Assembly: GCF_000026225.1 (NCBI RefSeq)
Contig: NC_011740.1
Span: forward strand, 1,736,001-1,800,000
Direction: 5' to 3'
DNA from: Escherichia fergusonii ATCC 35469
GTDB taxonomy: Bacteria > Pseudomonadota > Gammaproteobacteria > Enterobacterales > Enterobacteriaceae
Length of the DNA stretch: 64,000 nt
Numbering within the stretch: position 1 is the first letter of the stretch; each line of letters begins with the position of its first letter. Made by a program: the position numbers and the translations under genes. This document shows, piece after piece, positions 35,443 through 43,821 of the stretch. The notes beneath the pieces are model-generated. The model saw only the letters and a program-made list of their open reading frames with translations, had not been told where the DNA came from and made no database searches.

Positions 35443-36285
35443 ATGCATTCACTACAACGAAAAGTTCTGCGTACTATTTGCCCTGATCAAAAAGGCCTTA
35501 TCGCGCGTATTACCAATATTTGCTACAAGCACGAGTTAAATATCGTGCAGAACAATGAATTTGTTGATCACCGTACCGGGCGCTTTTTTATGCGCACGGA
35601 ACTGGAAGGGATTTTTAATGATTCCACCCTGCTGGCGGATCTCGATAGCGCATTGCCAGAAGGCTCCGTGCGTGAACTGAATCCCGCCGGTCGTCGCCGG
35701 ATAGTGATTCTGGTCACTAAAGAAGCGCATTGCCTGGGCGATCTGCTAATGAAAGCCAACTACGGTGGCCTGGATGTTGAAATCGCGGCGGTTATTGGTA
35801 ACCACGATACCCTGCGTCCATTGGTGGAACGATTTGATATACCGTTTGAACTGGTAAGCCATGAAGGGTTAAGCCGCAACGAGCACGATCAGAAGATGGC
35901 GGATGCCATTGAAGCACATCAACCTGATTATGTCGTGCTGGCGAAATATATGCGGGTATTGACGCCGGAGTTTGTCGCTCGTTTCCCGAACAAAATTATC
36001 AATATTCACCATTCATTCCTGCCTGCGTTTATTGGTGCACGTCCCTATCATCAGGCTTATGAACGCGGCGTAAAGATTATTGGCGCAACGGCACACTACG
36101 TGAATGACAATCTGGATGAAGGCCCAATCATTATGCAGGACGTTATTCATGTAGATCACACTTACACTGCCGAAGATATGATGCGTGCGGGTCGTGATGT
36201 CGAGAAAAACGTATTAAGCCGCGCGCTTTACCAGGTTTTGGCGCAGCGTGTATTTGTTTACGGTAACCGGACGATTATTCTTTAA
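35443..36285 (+). CDS. purU: Formyltetrahydrofolate deformylase
   Basis: 280 residues from MHSLQRKVL; an earlier ATG at 35410 lacks a ribosome site. N-terminal ACT domain (~residues 8-80), then a formyltransferase domain with NIHHSFLPAF and the catalytic Asp region. It hydrolyses 10-formyl-THF to formate and THF, supplying formate for PurT and balancing one-carbon pools. Confidence 0.97.
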   Translation: MHSLQRKVLRTICPDQKGLIARITNICYKHELNIVQNNEFVDHRTGRFFMRTELEGIFNDSTLLADLDSALPEGSVRELNPAGRRRIVILVTKEAHCLGDLLMKANYGGLDVEIAAVIGNHDTLRPLVERFDIPFELVSHEGLSRNEHDQKMADAIEAHQPDYVVLAKYMRVLTPEFVARFPNKIINIHHSFLPAFIGARPYHQAYERGVKIIGATAHYVNDNLDEGPIIMQDVIHVDHTYTAEDMMRAGRDVEKNVLSRALYQVLAQRVFVYGNRTIIL

Positions 36286-36300
36286 TCGCTGGCAAAATAG

Positions 36301-36353
36301 AACTGGTTGCCTTTAATCCGTTACGGATGAAAATTACGCAACCAGTTCATTTT
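36301..36353 (+). terminator. Hairpin after purU
   Basis: AACTGGTTGC (36301-36310) pairs with GCAACCAGTT (36338-36347), with an inner ATCCG/CGGAT stem. It is followed by CATTTTTCT. Likely purU terminator just ahead of the tRNA promoter. Confidence 0.75.
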
Positions 36354-36367
36354 TCTCAACGTAACCC

Positions 36368-36395
36368 TTTACAGCGGCGTGTCATTTGATATGAT
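36368..36395 (+). promoter_or_regulatory. tyrT (tRNA-Tyr operon) promoter
   Basis: TTTACA (36368-36373), 16-base spacer, TATGAT (36390-36395), then a GC-rich GCGCCCCGC discriminator, the hallmark of stringently controlled stable-RNA promoters. It matches the known tyrT promoter. Confidence 0.93.
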
Positions 36396-36445
36396 GCGCC
36401 CCGCTTCCCCACAAGGGAGCAGGCCAGTAAAAAGCATTACCCCGT

Positions 36446-36530
<85 letters not shown>

Positions 36531-36564
36531 TCTCAAGCATTACATCAAAATTTGAATTATCCCT

Positions 36565-36630
<66 letters not shown>

Positions 36631-36649
<19 letters not shown>

Positions 36650-36833
36650 TCACTTTCAAAAACCCCTGTATTCTCCAACGAATCCGTAACTGAATATTCT
36701 GCTCATGCGGGGAAGGATGAGAAGCTTCGACTAAGGTTCGACTCGAGCGCCAGCGAGAGAGCGTTGCCGCAGGCAACGACCCGTAGGGCGAAGCGCGCAG
36801 CGCTGAGTAATCCTTCCCCCACCACCATCACTT
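36631..36833 (+). repeat. Single 178-bp tyrT downstream repeat (rtt-type)
   Basis: The 25 bases starting AATCCTTCCCCCACCACCAT at the tRNA 3' end (36631-36655) recur at 36809-36833. The period is exactly 178 bases, the unit length of the tyrT downstream repeats of K-12. K-12 has about three units with tpr/rttR; here there is one. The seven-gene operon follows directly. Confidence 0.85.
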
Positions 36834-36843
36834 GATTCCATTC

Positions 36844-37935
36844 TCAGTCTATCGGCTTCTCCCCCATTCGCCGTAAAAACTGCTGCTGTAGCCTCAACAA
36901 ATCCGCTAACGTCAACAACTGATAATCCAGACCTTGCTGGCTGGCAATTTGAGCGATAATGCGGCTTAACGCTGGATAATGGCGATGATGCCAGTGAGGA
37001 AAAAGATGATGGGTAAGATGCAGATTAATCCCGCCCAGCCAGTAACCAAGCCATGCAGGTTGCGGCGTCCAGTCAAAGGTAGTAGCGAAGGTATGCGCCA
37101 GCCGGCCCACGGCCATTTTGCCCTCTTCTGGTGGTAACTGCGTATGTCCCTTCGCCCAGTGCGTTCCGATAATCAACATCACAAAGATCAATGACGCCAG
37201 CAGCTGGCTGAGCAGATAAGTCAGCAGGATGGTCATGAAATTAAATTCAGACAGAAGCCACGGGAGTATCAGACACAACACACAATGCGCCAGTTTCCCG
37301 GCTAAGAAATATCCCCAGCCAGCAAAGCCTCGCAGGGCCAGATGTCGTGTGACCGGAGTAAACCCGGCGCGATCGAACCAGTCCACTACCCAGATGTACC
37401 AGGGAAAGGTGAGCGCCGCGACCAGTGGCCAGTAGCGATGCTGCTGGCGCATAAAAGGTCGCCACCGTTGCCACGGCGTCTGGCGAAGAATGCCATTTTC
37501 TGCGGTGTCAGGATCGTAAAATTCAATATTGGTAAAGCCGTGATGAAAGCGAACATGGCGCACCCGCCAGCAGTCCGGATCAAGCCCCATCGGGAACGCA
37601 ACCCACCGGTTTAGCCACGCATTGGCCTTTTTACCGCGCAAAAACGCATCGTGCGAAGCGTCATGCACCACATTGACCGCTAACAACATGGCGCAAAACA
37701 TCATCGCCAGATACCACAACAGATACAGTCCCCACTGACTTTGAGATAACGCCAGTGAATAGCAGCATAAACAGGCAATAATCAATGCCGCCATTTTGGT
37801 GAATGCCCAGCCGTCGGCATACCGATGATCGCATGATTTCGCCAGATAGACTTTCGTATCGTTTTGCAGCTGCTTCACCAGTTGCGGATCATCAGCAGGA
37901 AAAGTGATTAACCTGTCGGGATTAAACAGGTTCAT
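36844..37935 (-). CDS. Membrane fatty-acid desaturase
   Basis: 363 residues. It has the three histidine boxes of the di-iron fatty-acid desaturase superfamily: HDASHD (His91, 95), RHVRFHH (His127, 131, 132) and HLTHHLFPHWHH near 300. Hydrophobic segments lie around 48-65, 70-90 and 185-250. Family members use O2 and electrons to insert a double bond, or to hydroxylate, at a lipid acyl chain. It is the last gene of the seven-gene operon, and its ATG overlaps the preceding stop by 14 bases. Substrate unknown; the neighbours suggest it modifies the operon's own lipid product rather than bulk membrane lipid. Confidence 0.92.
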   Translation of the reverse strand: MNLFNPDRLITFPADDPQLVKQLQNDTKVYLAKSCDHRYADGWAFTKMAALIIACLCCYSLALSQSQWGLYLLWYLAMMFCAMLLAVNVVHDASHDAFLRGKKANAWLNRWVAFPMGLDPDCWRVRHVRFHHGFTNIEFYDPDTAENGILRQTPWQRWRPFMRQQHRYWPLVAALTFPWYIWVVDWFDRAGFTPVTRHLALRGFAGWGYFLAGKLAHCVLCLILPWLLSEFNFMTILLTYLLSQLLASLIFVMLIIGTHWAKGHTQLPPEEGKMAVGRLAHTFATTFDWTPQPAWLGYWLGGINLHLTHHLFPHWHHRHYPALSRIIAQIASQQGLDYQLLTLADLLRLQQQFLRRMGEKPID

Positions 37936-39046
37936 AGCGTTTCCTTAACGACTTACGTCCTACACCGATTAGGAATAACACACAATGGGCCAGCAAAATG
38001 CCCGCTAATCCCTTCCAGAGCAGAGTGCTCCACGAACACATATAAAGAATAAAATAGAGCAGTGACAACGTCACCGAACACCACAAAATCATTCCCCAAC
38101 GCTGCCCGTCGCTCATGCCCCCCAGCGCAACGGAGCCTGCCACCAGCAGAACAAATAATACGGCTTGCTCACTGGTAATAAACTCAATGCCATAACCATA
38201 TTGCTGGATGTAGCCAAGCACCAGCATAAACAGCAGGATCACCCCTGCCCCTACCGCCCACGCAGAACTCTGGTAGCGACGTTCAATCGCTTTGCCAAAT
38301 GAGCGAAAGCCCATTAAGCGTAAAAATGGCAGGTTACTCTCGCGCATCGGGTTACAGGACAAGCGACTATTTTTTACGCCGTAGCCTACGTCGTGTTCCG
38401 GCCCGGCACTATACGAACCGAAAAGTTTATCCCACAACAAAAAGGTGCCACCGTAATTGGTATCGGCATATTGCTTTTCATTCAGATGATGGACGCGATG
38501 ATGCGAAGGCGTGATCAGCACTTTTTCCAGCCAACCCAGTTTCGGCGCTAGCGCGTTATGGTTAAAAAATTGCCAACTATAGTGAATAATAGAAACCGCC
38601 AAAAAGACCTGCAACGGCACGCCAAGCATCGCCAGCAGCATAAAGAACGGGATTGAGGTTAACGAGGAGTACCACGAGTTCCGCACACCTAATGAGAGGT
38701 TGTAGTGTTCCCCCTGATGATGCACCACATGTACCGCCCACAGCGGGCGCATCTCGTGATGCCAGCGATGCAGCCAGTAAAAGCCGAAATCCCACGCAAG
38801 GATTGTAAATAGCCACAGCAGGATCCCTGGCGCATTATCAAACAGTCCAAGGCTGAAGTGATTGACCACCAGGCTATAGCAGAGCACTTCCAGGCAGCGA
38901 AATAACCACAGCATCATATGACCGGAGTTGATATTAAAAATAACGTCCAGCCAGTCCACTTTTTGCCGCCCGGTGAATTGCAACACGCCCGCTTCGGCTA
39001 ACACTAACAGCACCATCGATATGATGGGAAACAGTAAATCACTCAT
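37922..39046 (-). CDS. Sterol desaturase-family membrane hydroxylase
   Basis: 374 residues with about eight membrane segments. The FA-hydroxylase histidine motifs are HRWHH (His93, 96, 97), HVVHH (His106, 109, 110), HN at ~163 and HHRVHH (His182, 183, 186, 187), binding a di-iron centre. Relatives include ERG3, fatty-acid 2-hydroxylase and carotenoid hydroxylase. A C-terminal membrane region (~residues 255-365, four segments) without histidine motifs extends the core domain. It overlaps the PAP2 gene by 8 bases. Substrate unknown. Oxygen is required for the known members. Confidence 0.92.
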   Translation of the reverse strand: MSDLLFPIISMVLLVLAEAGVLQFTGRQKVDWLDVIFNINSGHMMLWLFRCLEVLCYSLVVNHFSLGLFDNAPGILLWLFTILAWDFGFYWLHRWHHEMRPLWAVHVVHHQGEHYNLSLGVRNSWYSSLTSIPFFMLLAMLGVPLQVFLAVSIIHYSWQFFNHNALAPKLGWLEKVLITPSHHRVHHLNEKQYADTNYGGTFLLWDKLFGSYSAGPEHDVGYGVKNSRLSCNPMRESNLPFLRLMGFRSFGKAIERRYQSSAWAVGAGVILLFMLVLGYIQQYGYGIEFITSEQAVLFVLLVAGSVALGGMSDGQRWGMILWCSVTLSLLYFILYMCSWSTLLWKGLAGILLAHCVLFLIGVGRKSLRKRYEPV

Positions 39047-39641
39047 ATTGCGTCTTCCTTTTCTCGCATGTTGCGCATATCCAACCGCAAATCGACGCCA
39101 GCAACGCGCCGCCTACTAAATCGATAAATAAATGTCTGCGTAATTGCAGAATCGAAAAGGCGATAGCTATCGCCCAGACCACGCTCATTAGTGTTAGCCA
39201 ACGGTTCCCCTTTTTAGCTATCGCCCATACAGCCAACAGCGTGAGCGCCGCATGTAAAGAGGGAAAACAGTTCTGACTTGAGTCAATCGCTATCAGCCTG
39301 TTGAGTGCGCCCGCGGATATCCCCATTTGATCAAACGAGGGATAATGCATTGTTGTGGGCCAGAGAAGATAAAACAGACCCGCAACCAGGGCCGAAAGTT
39401 GCATTGCGCGGGCAAGCCAGCGCAGGTGGCAAAGTGGCGTGGATAAATAACCTAACGGCACAATTAAAAAAAACGAGAGATACAGCCACACGGCAGAGGG
39501 TGAAAACGTAATCATGTTATCAATTATTGACGGTGTTAATTGATATCCCTCACCTTGCAGGTAGTCGCTAAAGTTGTAAATAACCCCAACGGTTCCCCAG
39601 CCAAGCAGTATCTGTTTCAGGCGTAGCAGTAGATTGCTCAT
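39039..39641 (-). CDS. PAP2-family membrane phosphatase/transferase
   Basis: 200 residues from the ATG at 39641, which overlaps the upstream stop as ATGA; an ATG four codons earlier is less likely. About five or six membrane segments. PAP2 motifs: CFPSLHAA (residues 126-132) and a final LRRHLFID with His170 and Asp174, which form the catalytic His/Asp set. The first K-x6-RP motif is not clear, a pattern seen in the PAP2_3 / inositolphosphoceramide-synthase-like branch, which transfers lipid head groups. Role in this operon unknown: dephosphorylation of a lipid or polyprenyl phosphate, or head-group transfer. Confidence 0.88.
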   Translation of the reverse strand: MSNLLLRLKQILLGWGTVGVIYNFSDYLQGEGYQLTPSIIDNMITFSPSAVWLYLSFFLIVPLGYLSTPLCHLRWLARAMQLSALVAGLFYLLWPTTMHYPSFDQMGISAGALNRLIAIDSSQNCFPSLHAALTLLAVWAIAKKGNRWLTLMSVVWAIAIAFSILQLRRHLFIDLVGGALLASICGWICATCEKRKTQYE

Positions 39642-40924
39642 TCCCGACCCCACTCACGCACAATTCGCCGCCGCTTGGCCGCAAAAGCGACTGCCACAGT
39701 TTGCGATTCCAGCGACCATATCAATTGCTCTACCGCGATATTCTGGCACAAAAACAAAGCATTCAATGCTTCCCGGCAATGCTCCAGCATCCCCGGTTCG
39801 CAATCTGCTATTAGCGTCAGCTGTGCTGCCCCGGTTTGTAGCAGGCGATAATCGGCCGTTAGCGGCAGCGTCATCGCCAGCACACGGCTACAGGAATCGG
39901 CAAAAACGGTCTGAATATCGCCAGATCTTGTCGGCAGTTGCAGTTGATCGTCCTGCCGCCCTTCGATACGCGCAATCACCATTGTTGCACTGCCACAGGG
40001 GCATGGCTGTCCACTTGCCACCAGTATGTCATCCAGTCGATAACGCACTATCGGCTGCGTGGTGCGAGTAAAGTCAGTGACAATCGGCACGAAACGGTGC
40101 TCATCCAGCCATTGCGGTTCAATGTTAATAAATTCTTCATTGAGATGTAAGCTGCCACAGCGGCAGGTGGAAGCGAGAAAGCCTTCTGTCGCCTGATAAA
40201 TCTCGCCCACATTGTTGAACACGCTTCGCAGTAATTCCCGCTCCTGCGGCTCCAGAACTTCCGCCACCGAAATCACTTTTTTGACCTTTAGCGTTAGCTC
40301 TCCGGCAATCACCGCCAGAGCCAGTGCGCGTAATACCTGAGCTGGGGCGACAATAATCGTGGGTGCTCGCTGTTGCAGAAGTTTGAGTTGCGCCTGAAAT
40401 GGCGCTAGCAGATCGTAAAAATCGAGACTTAACCAGCGATTGTTCACGCTTTGATAGAGGTTGTTGTCCGCACGCAGAAACAGCGCCACCCGCTCTTTGG
40501 CAAATAAACCGTCGGGCAGCACTTTTGCCAGCACACCCGCGGCCCACATCTGTTGTTCGTGCGGGCTAACAACAAAAAGTCCACGACGCCCCGATGTACC
40601 TGATGAAAGCCCAACGCTGAACTTGCCCACACAGGGTTTGAAATCACGGCTCTGCTCACTGCGCATTGCACAAGCGAGAAGTTCGTCGCGCTTTAAACCA
40701 GCGGTATTCATCTCATCGAAATGCGTCATCATTAACGCTTTGTCCATCAACGGCCACTGGTTAAAGGGCAACGCCAGATAACGCTGAAACCACGGGCTTT
40801 GAGATAAGACATTTTGCCGGAACTGATGCAGCCTTTTTGCCTGCCAGTTTTCCAGCGCCTGACGTTCGGTGAAATGCAGCCTGCGTGTACGGAAGTAGCG
40901 CCAGAGTAAAGCCAGCGGGATCAT
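39638..40924 (-). CDS. PaaK/F390-synthetase-like adenylate-forming enzyme
   Basis: 428 residues from MIPLALLWRYF, whose ATG overlaps the upstream stop as ATGA; an in-frame ATG 16 codons earlier is rejected. ANL-superfamily motifs: phosphate loop SSGTSGRRG (107-115), YQATEG (243-248), RYRLDD (294-299) and EGRQDD (321-326). CRCG (254-257) and CPCG (308-311) suggest a structural zinc, as in phenylacetate-CoA ligase relatives. It probably activates a carboxylate as acyl-AMP. It is shorter than OleC-type enzymes and belongs to a different branch, so whether it transfers to CoA, closes a lactone or does something else is open. Confidence 0.9.
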   Translation of the reverse strand: MIPLALLWRYFRTRRLHFTERQALENWQAKRLHQFRQNVLSQSPWFQRYLALPFNQWPLMDKALMMTHFDEMNTAGLKRDELLACAMRSEQSRDFKPCVGKFSVGLSSGTSGRRGLFVVSPHEQQMWAAGVLAKVLPDGLFAKERVALFLRADNNLYQSVNNRWLSLDFYDLLAPFQAQLKLLQQRAPTIIVAPAQVLRALALAVIAGELTLKVKKVISVAEVLEPQERELLRSVFNNVGEIYQATEGFLASTCRCGSLHLNEEFINIEPQWLDEHRFVPIVTDFTRTTQPIVRYRLDDILVASGQPCPCGSATMVIARIEGRQDDQLQLPTRSGDIQTVFADSCSRVLAMTLPLTADYRLLQTGAAQLTLIADCEPGMLEHCREALNALFLCQNIAVEQLIWSLESQTVAVAFAAKRRRIVREWGRE

Positions 40925-41727
40925 AAATCCCCCTCGTGGCACAATCGAATATCCACTGCGCCGTTTTGCCAAAGCTGATGGAGTTGCCCAAGCGTGCGGT
41001 AGTAGGCGTGGCTGTCGGACATAACCAGATGCGCCAGCGGTGAAGGACCTCGCAGTTCGCGGTAGTTAGCAGGCGCCCATGCGGCATCGCCAGCCAGTAA
41101 TATCCAGCCATTGTCGGTCAACACAAATGCGCCAATATGTCCGACAGCATGTCCGGGAAGCGGTACGAGGATAATTTCACCATTGCTTTCTGGCAACAAA
41201 TAGCCGCACTCAAACGGTGCCAGTTCAGAGGACAAACTCACCGATGCAAAGCTTTCAATAAAACGCAGTGAGGACTCAAAATTCTCAGGGATCAGTCCTG
41301 GCACAAAAGCCTGGCGCAGCGCAGCGACACCACGCAGAGTTCTTACCTGCCGCCAGCCTTCACCAGAACAGATGCAAGCGACATCAGGGAAATCGCGCAG
41401 ACCGGCAATATGATCGGCATGAAAATGCGACAGAATAATCGCATCAACATCTTTAGCCGCCAGTCCGTGTGCGGAGAGTTGCCGCATCAGCGCCTGTTGC
41501 GGCTCGTAATAAACCGGCGTGACCTGGCGATAAAGACGAAATACACCGGATTGCGTGTAATGTTCAAACCACGAAGAATAACCGGTGTCCCACAGCCAGC
41601 GTTTCTCGCCCACTTCCAGCAGCCAGGCGCGGGCAGGGAACTTACACACTTTCAGCCCTGCCCCTTTTAGCGCAATGCAGCCAATATGGGTACACCAGCC
41701 CGTTTCAAATACGGTTATTTTTGCCAT
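40921..41727 (-). CDS. Metallo-beta-lactamase-fold hydrolase (lactonase-like)
   Basis: 268 residues with a complete binuclear zinc site: H101-x-H103-x-D105-H106, His193 in PGHAVGH, bridging Asp214 in LAGDAAW and His264 in CHEGD. The arrangement is that of the N-acyl-homoserine-lactone lactonase branch, but the branch also contains many unrelated esterases. It overlaps the reductase gene by 23 bases. The substrate could be a lactone or thioester intermediate of the pathway; that is inference only. Confidence 0.92.
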   Translation of the reverse strand: MAKITVFETGWCTHIGCIALKGAGLKVCKFPARAWLLEVGEKRWLWDTGYSSWFEHYTQSGVFRLYRQVTPVYYEPQQALMRQLSAHGLAAKDVDAIILSHFHADHIAGLRDFPDVACICSGEGWRQVRTLRGVAALRQAFVPGLIPENFESSLRFIESFASVSLSSELAPFECGYLLPESNGEIILVPLPGHAVGHIGAFVLTDNGWILLAGDAAWAPANYRELRGPSPLAHLVMSDSHAYYRTLGQLHQLWQNGAVDIRLCHEGDL

Positions 41728-42721
41728 GTTCCCTCAGCCATTGTCCCGTGATTGCAATACCTTGCTCCATCGAAAAGCGCGGGTGATAGCCCAGCTCTGT
41801 AATGGCCTTTTGCGCACTCAGCGTCATATCAAAACAGAGTGTTCCGGCGCTGTAACGTGTGATAACGGGTTCCTGATTAACGCACTTCCCGTACAGCTCC
41901 AGGCCGCGTGCGACCAGAGAAAGCAACGGCCACGGAACGGTAGCAATTCGGTAGCTCAATCCCAATTGCTGGCGCAGCAAGGCGTCAAGCATTACAGATA
42001 ATTTCTGCGGCTGATGATTGCTGATGTTGTAAATACTGCCCGAGCGTAATCCTTCAACCTGCGTTGCCAGTTGCATGGCATACACCACGTTTTGCACGAA
42101 AGTGAGATCCAGTAACGCTTCGCCCCCGCGCGGCAAACGTAAGCAACCGCCGTCCTGTTGCAATTGCTGCATCAGACGGGGAACGATCACATTGTCATGG
42201 GGACCAAAAAGTCCACGGGGGCGCAAAAGGATAAACCTCGTGGCAGGATATTGCGCTACAGCCCCGGCAATAACCTGCTCAGCGGCATATTTACTGCTCG
42301 CGTAATGGCTTGAGAAAGAGCGCGCAAGCCAGGTTTCTGGCAGGTCGTAGTGGTGTTGAAAATCAAAGTAAACCGCAGGCGTGGAGATATGGATAAACCG
42401 GGGAATATTCAGCCTGCCTGCCGCCTGTGCCAGAGTATGGGTTGCTTTGACATTGGCAAGCCAGAACGCCGTTTTGTCTCCCCAGGGTGAGGACTTTGCC
42501 GCACAGTGCCAGACGGCATCGCAGCCATCCATCAAACGGGCGCAGTCATCCTCAGTTACCTCGGTTAAATCGAGAGCCACAAACTGCGCGCCTGCGCTTA
42601 TCAGGCTTTTACCAACCTCGCGATTGCGCCCTGTTGCCACAACCGACACTCCCGATTGCAACAAAGATTGCACAGCATTTCGCCCGAGGCCGCTGGTCGC
42701 CCCCGTCACGAGGATTTTCAC
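41705..42721 (-). CDS. NAD(P)-dependent 3-beta-HSD/OleD-like reductase
   Basis: 338 residues, extended short-chain dehydrogenase. Rossmann motif TGATSGLG (Gly7, 11, 13), active-site Ser113/Thr114 in HISTPAVYF and Tyr140-x3-Lys144 in HYASSK. The WHCAAKSSPWG segment is characteristic of the 3-beta-hydroxysteroid dehydrogenase / OleD branch. In the olefin pathway OleD reduces a 2-alkyl-3-ketoacid. The stop-to-start overlap with the condensing enzyme is ATGA. Confidence 0.92.
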   Translation of the reverse strand: MKILVTGATSGLGRNAVQSLLQSGVSVVATGRNREVGKSLISAGAQFVALDLTEVTEDDCARLMDGCDAVWHCAAKSSPWGDKTAFWLANVKATHTLAQAAGRLNIPRFIHISTPAVYFDFQHHYDLPETWLARSFSSHYASSKYAAEQVIAGAVAQYPATRFILLRPRGLFGPHDNVIVPRLMQQLQQDGGCLRLPRGGEALLDLTFVQNVVYAMQLATQVEGLRSGSIYNISNHQPQKLSVMLDALLRQQLGLSYRIATVPWPLLSLVARGLELYGKCVNQEPVITRYSAGTLCFDMTLSAQKAITELGYHPRFSMEQGIAITGQWLREHGKNNRI

Positions 42722-43725
42722 GGTAAAAGCACCATACCTGCCAGCGTTAATCCCGCCGCCGTGCCAATCAACATCGCAGGCTTATCCTTAGTGAAACGAC
42801 CGCTAATCACCGCTTCATGCAGCGCTGTGGGGACAGACGCCGCAACCTGATTGCCGTAGAAACGGTAGACATCAATGAGCGCAGACTCCGGCACTCGCAG
42901 CCGTTTACGCATATGTTCAAGGGAAAGATGACTGGCCTGATGCGGAACGACCGTACCGATATCAGCCAGTTGCAGACCGCTTTTTTGCAGTAAGCGCGAA
43001 AAATAATCTTCAATAAGCGAAGAAGCAAAACGAAACAGCGGTTTTCCCTGCATATGAAAAAGAAAGTCGCTGTCACTTACGCCAGAGCGAGGATTACACC
43101 GTGTGCCGCCAGCGCGAATTTCACACAGTTCGCTGCCTTCGGGATACATTTCGATCAGGCTGGCGATAATCCCGCTGCGACCATCGCCCCGCTCAACAAT
43201 CGCGCACGCTGCACCATCACCAAAAATGAGTGACGACTCTTCATGATTCCAGTCGATACCGCGTGAAGCGATATCTGCCGAGACGATGGCAATGCGCCGG
43301 TATGCCCCACAGTTTAATAATCCTGCTGCAACTTCCAGAGCGGAAATAAAGCTCACACAGCTACTGTTGATATCAAACCCGGCAATGCCTGCGGGCATGG
43401 CTGCGGCTTTGAGAATATGAATTGCGCTACAGGGTAATGCCTGTATGGCTATGGCCGATGCACAAATTAGCAGATCAATATCAGAAGGTTTTAAGGCCGC
43501 CGCTGATAACGCATTATGCAATGCGTCTGCCGCCAGTTCGGCCTGACTGGCGTCGTTGCGGGCAAAATAGCGCCAGCAAATACCGGAACGTCGCTCAACA
43601 TAGCCAACTGGTTTATTTAACTGAACATCCAGTTGTTGAGAAGTGATTTTATCAGGGGGTAAGGCGATCCCCGTGGCGATTATTTTTAACGCCGCGGAGA
43701 TCGTCGGTTGATTAGGTCGATCCAC
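42718..43725 (-). CDS. Ketoacyl-synthase III-like condensing enzyme
   Basis: 335 residues from a GTG start with an AAGGAG site eight bases upstream. Thiolase fold with a complete Cys123-His262-Asn292 triad (INSSCVSF, VPHQASH, FYGNQVAAS). It is FabH/OleA-like, but the genuine fabH lies elsewhere in Escherichia, so this is a specialised copy. It would catalyse Claisen condensation of an acyl thioester. It is first in the seven-gene operon and lies 111 bases downstream of narI on the same strand. Confidence 0.93.
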   Translation of the reverse strand: MDRPNQPTISAALKIIATGIALPPDKITSQQLDVQLNKPVGYVERRSGICWRYFARNDASQAELAADALHNALSAAALKPSDIDLLICASAIAIQALPCSAIHILKAAAMPAGIAGFDINSSCVSFISALEVAAGLLNCGAYRRIAIVSADIASRGIDWNHEESSLIFGDGAACAIVERGDGRSGIIASLIEMYPEGSELCEIRAGGTRCNPRSGVSDSDFLFHMQGKPLFRFASSLIEDYFSRLLQKSGLQLADIGTVVPHQASHLSLEHMRKRLRVPESALIDVYRFYGNQVAASVPTALHEAVISGRFTKDKPAMLIGTAAGLTLAGMVLLP

Positions 43726-43760
43726 GGTCAGTGCTCCTTCACTGCTCCATAGGTGGACCC

Positions 43761-43790
43761 ATCATATAGATGAGGTACGTTTCCCTACAA
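43761..43790 (-). promoter_or_regulatory. Candidate promoter of the seven-gene operon
   Basis: On the minus strand TTGTAG (43790-43785), 18-base spacer, TATGAT (43766-43761), located between the narI terminator and the GTG of the condensing enzyme. A sigma-70-like match found by eye. Confidence 0.5.
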
Positions 43791-43794
43791 TCCG

Positions 43795-43821
43795 AAAAAT
43801 CGGCAGTGTATAACCGCCGAT
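43795..43821 (-). terminator. narGHJI terminator
   Basis: On the minus strand ATCGGC...GCCGAT with an 11-base loop is followed by TTTT. It begins 16 bases after the narI stop. The short stem suggests some read-through into the next operon is possible. Confidence 0.75.

Noticed and set aside
36809..36836. Third tRNA-Tyr gene
   Set aside because: Only the last ~20 bases of the tRNA 3' end are present; it is part of the 178-bp repeat.
39638..40972. Longer N-terminus for the adenylating enzyme (start at 40972)
   Set aside because: The extra 16 codons lie within the upstream gene; the ATG at 40924 forms an ATGA overlap like the other junctions.
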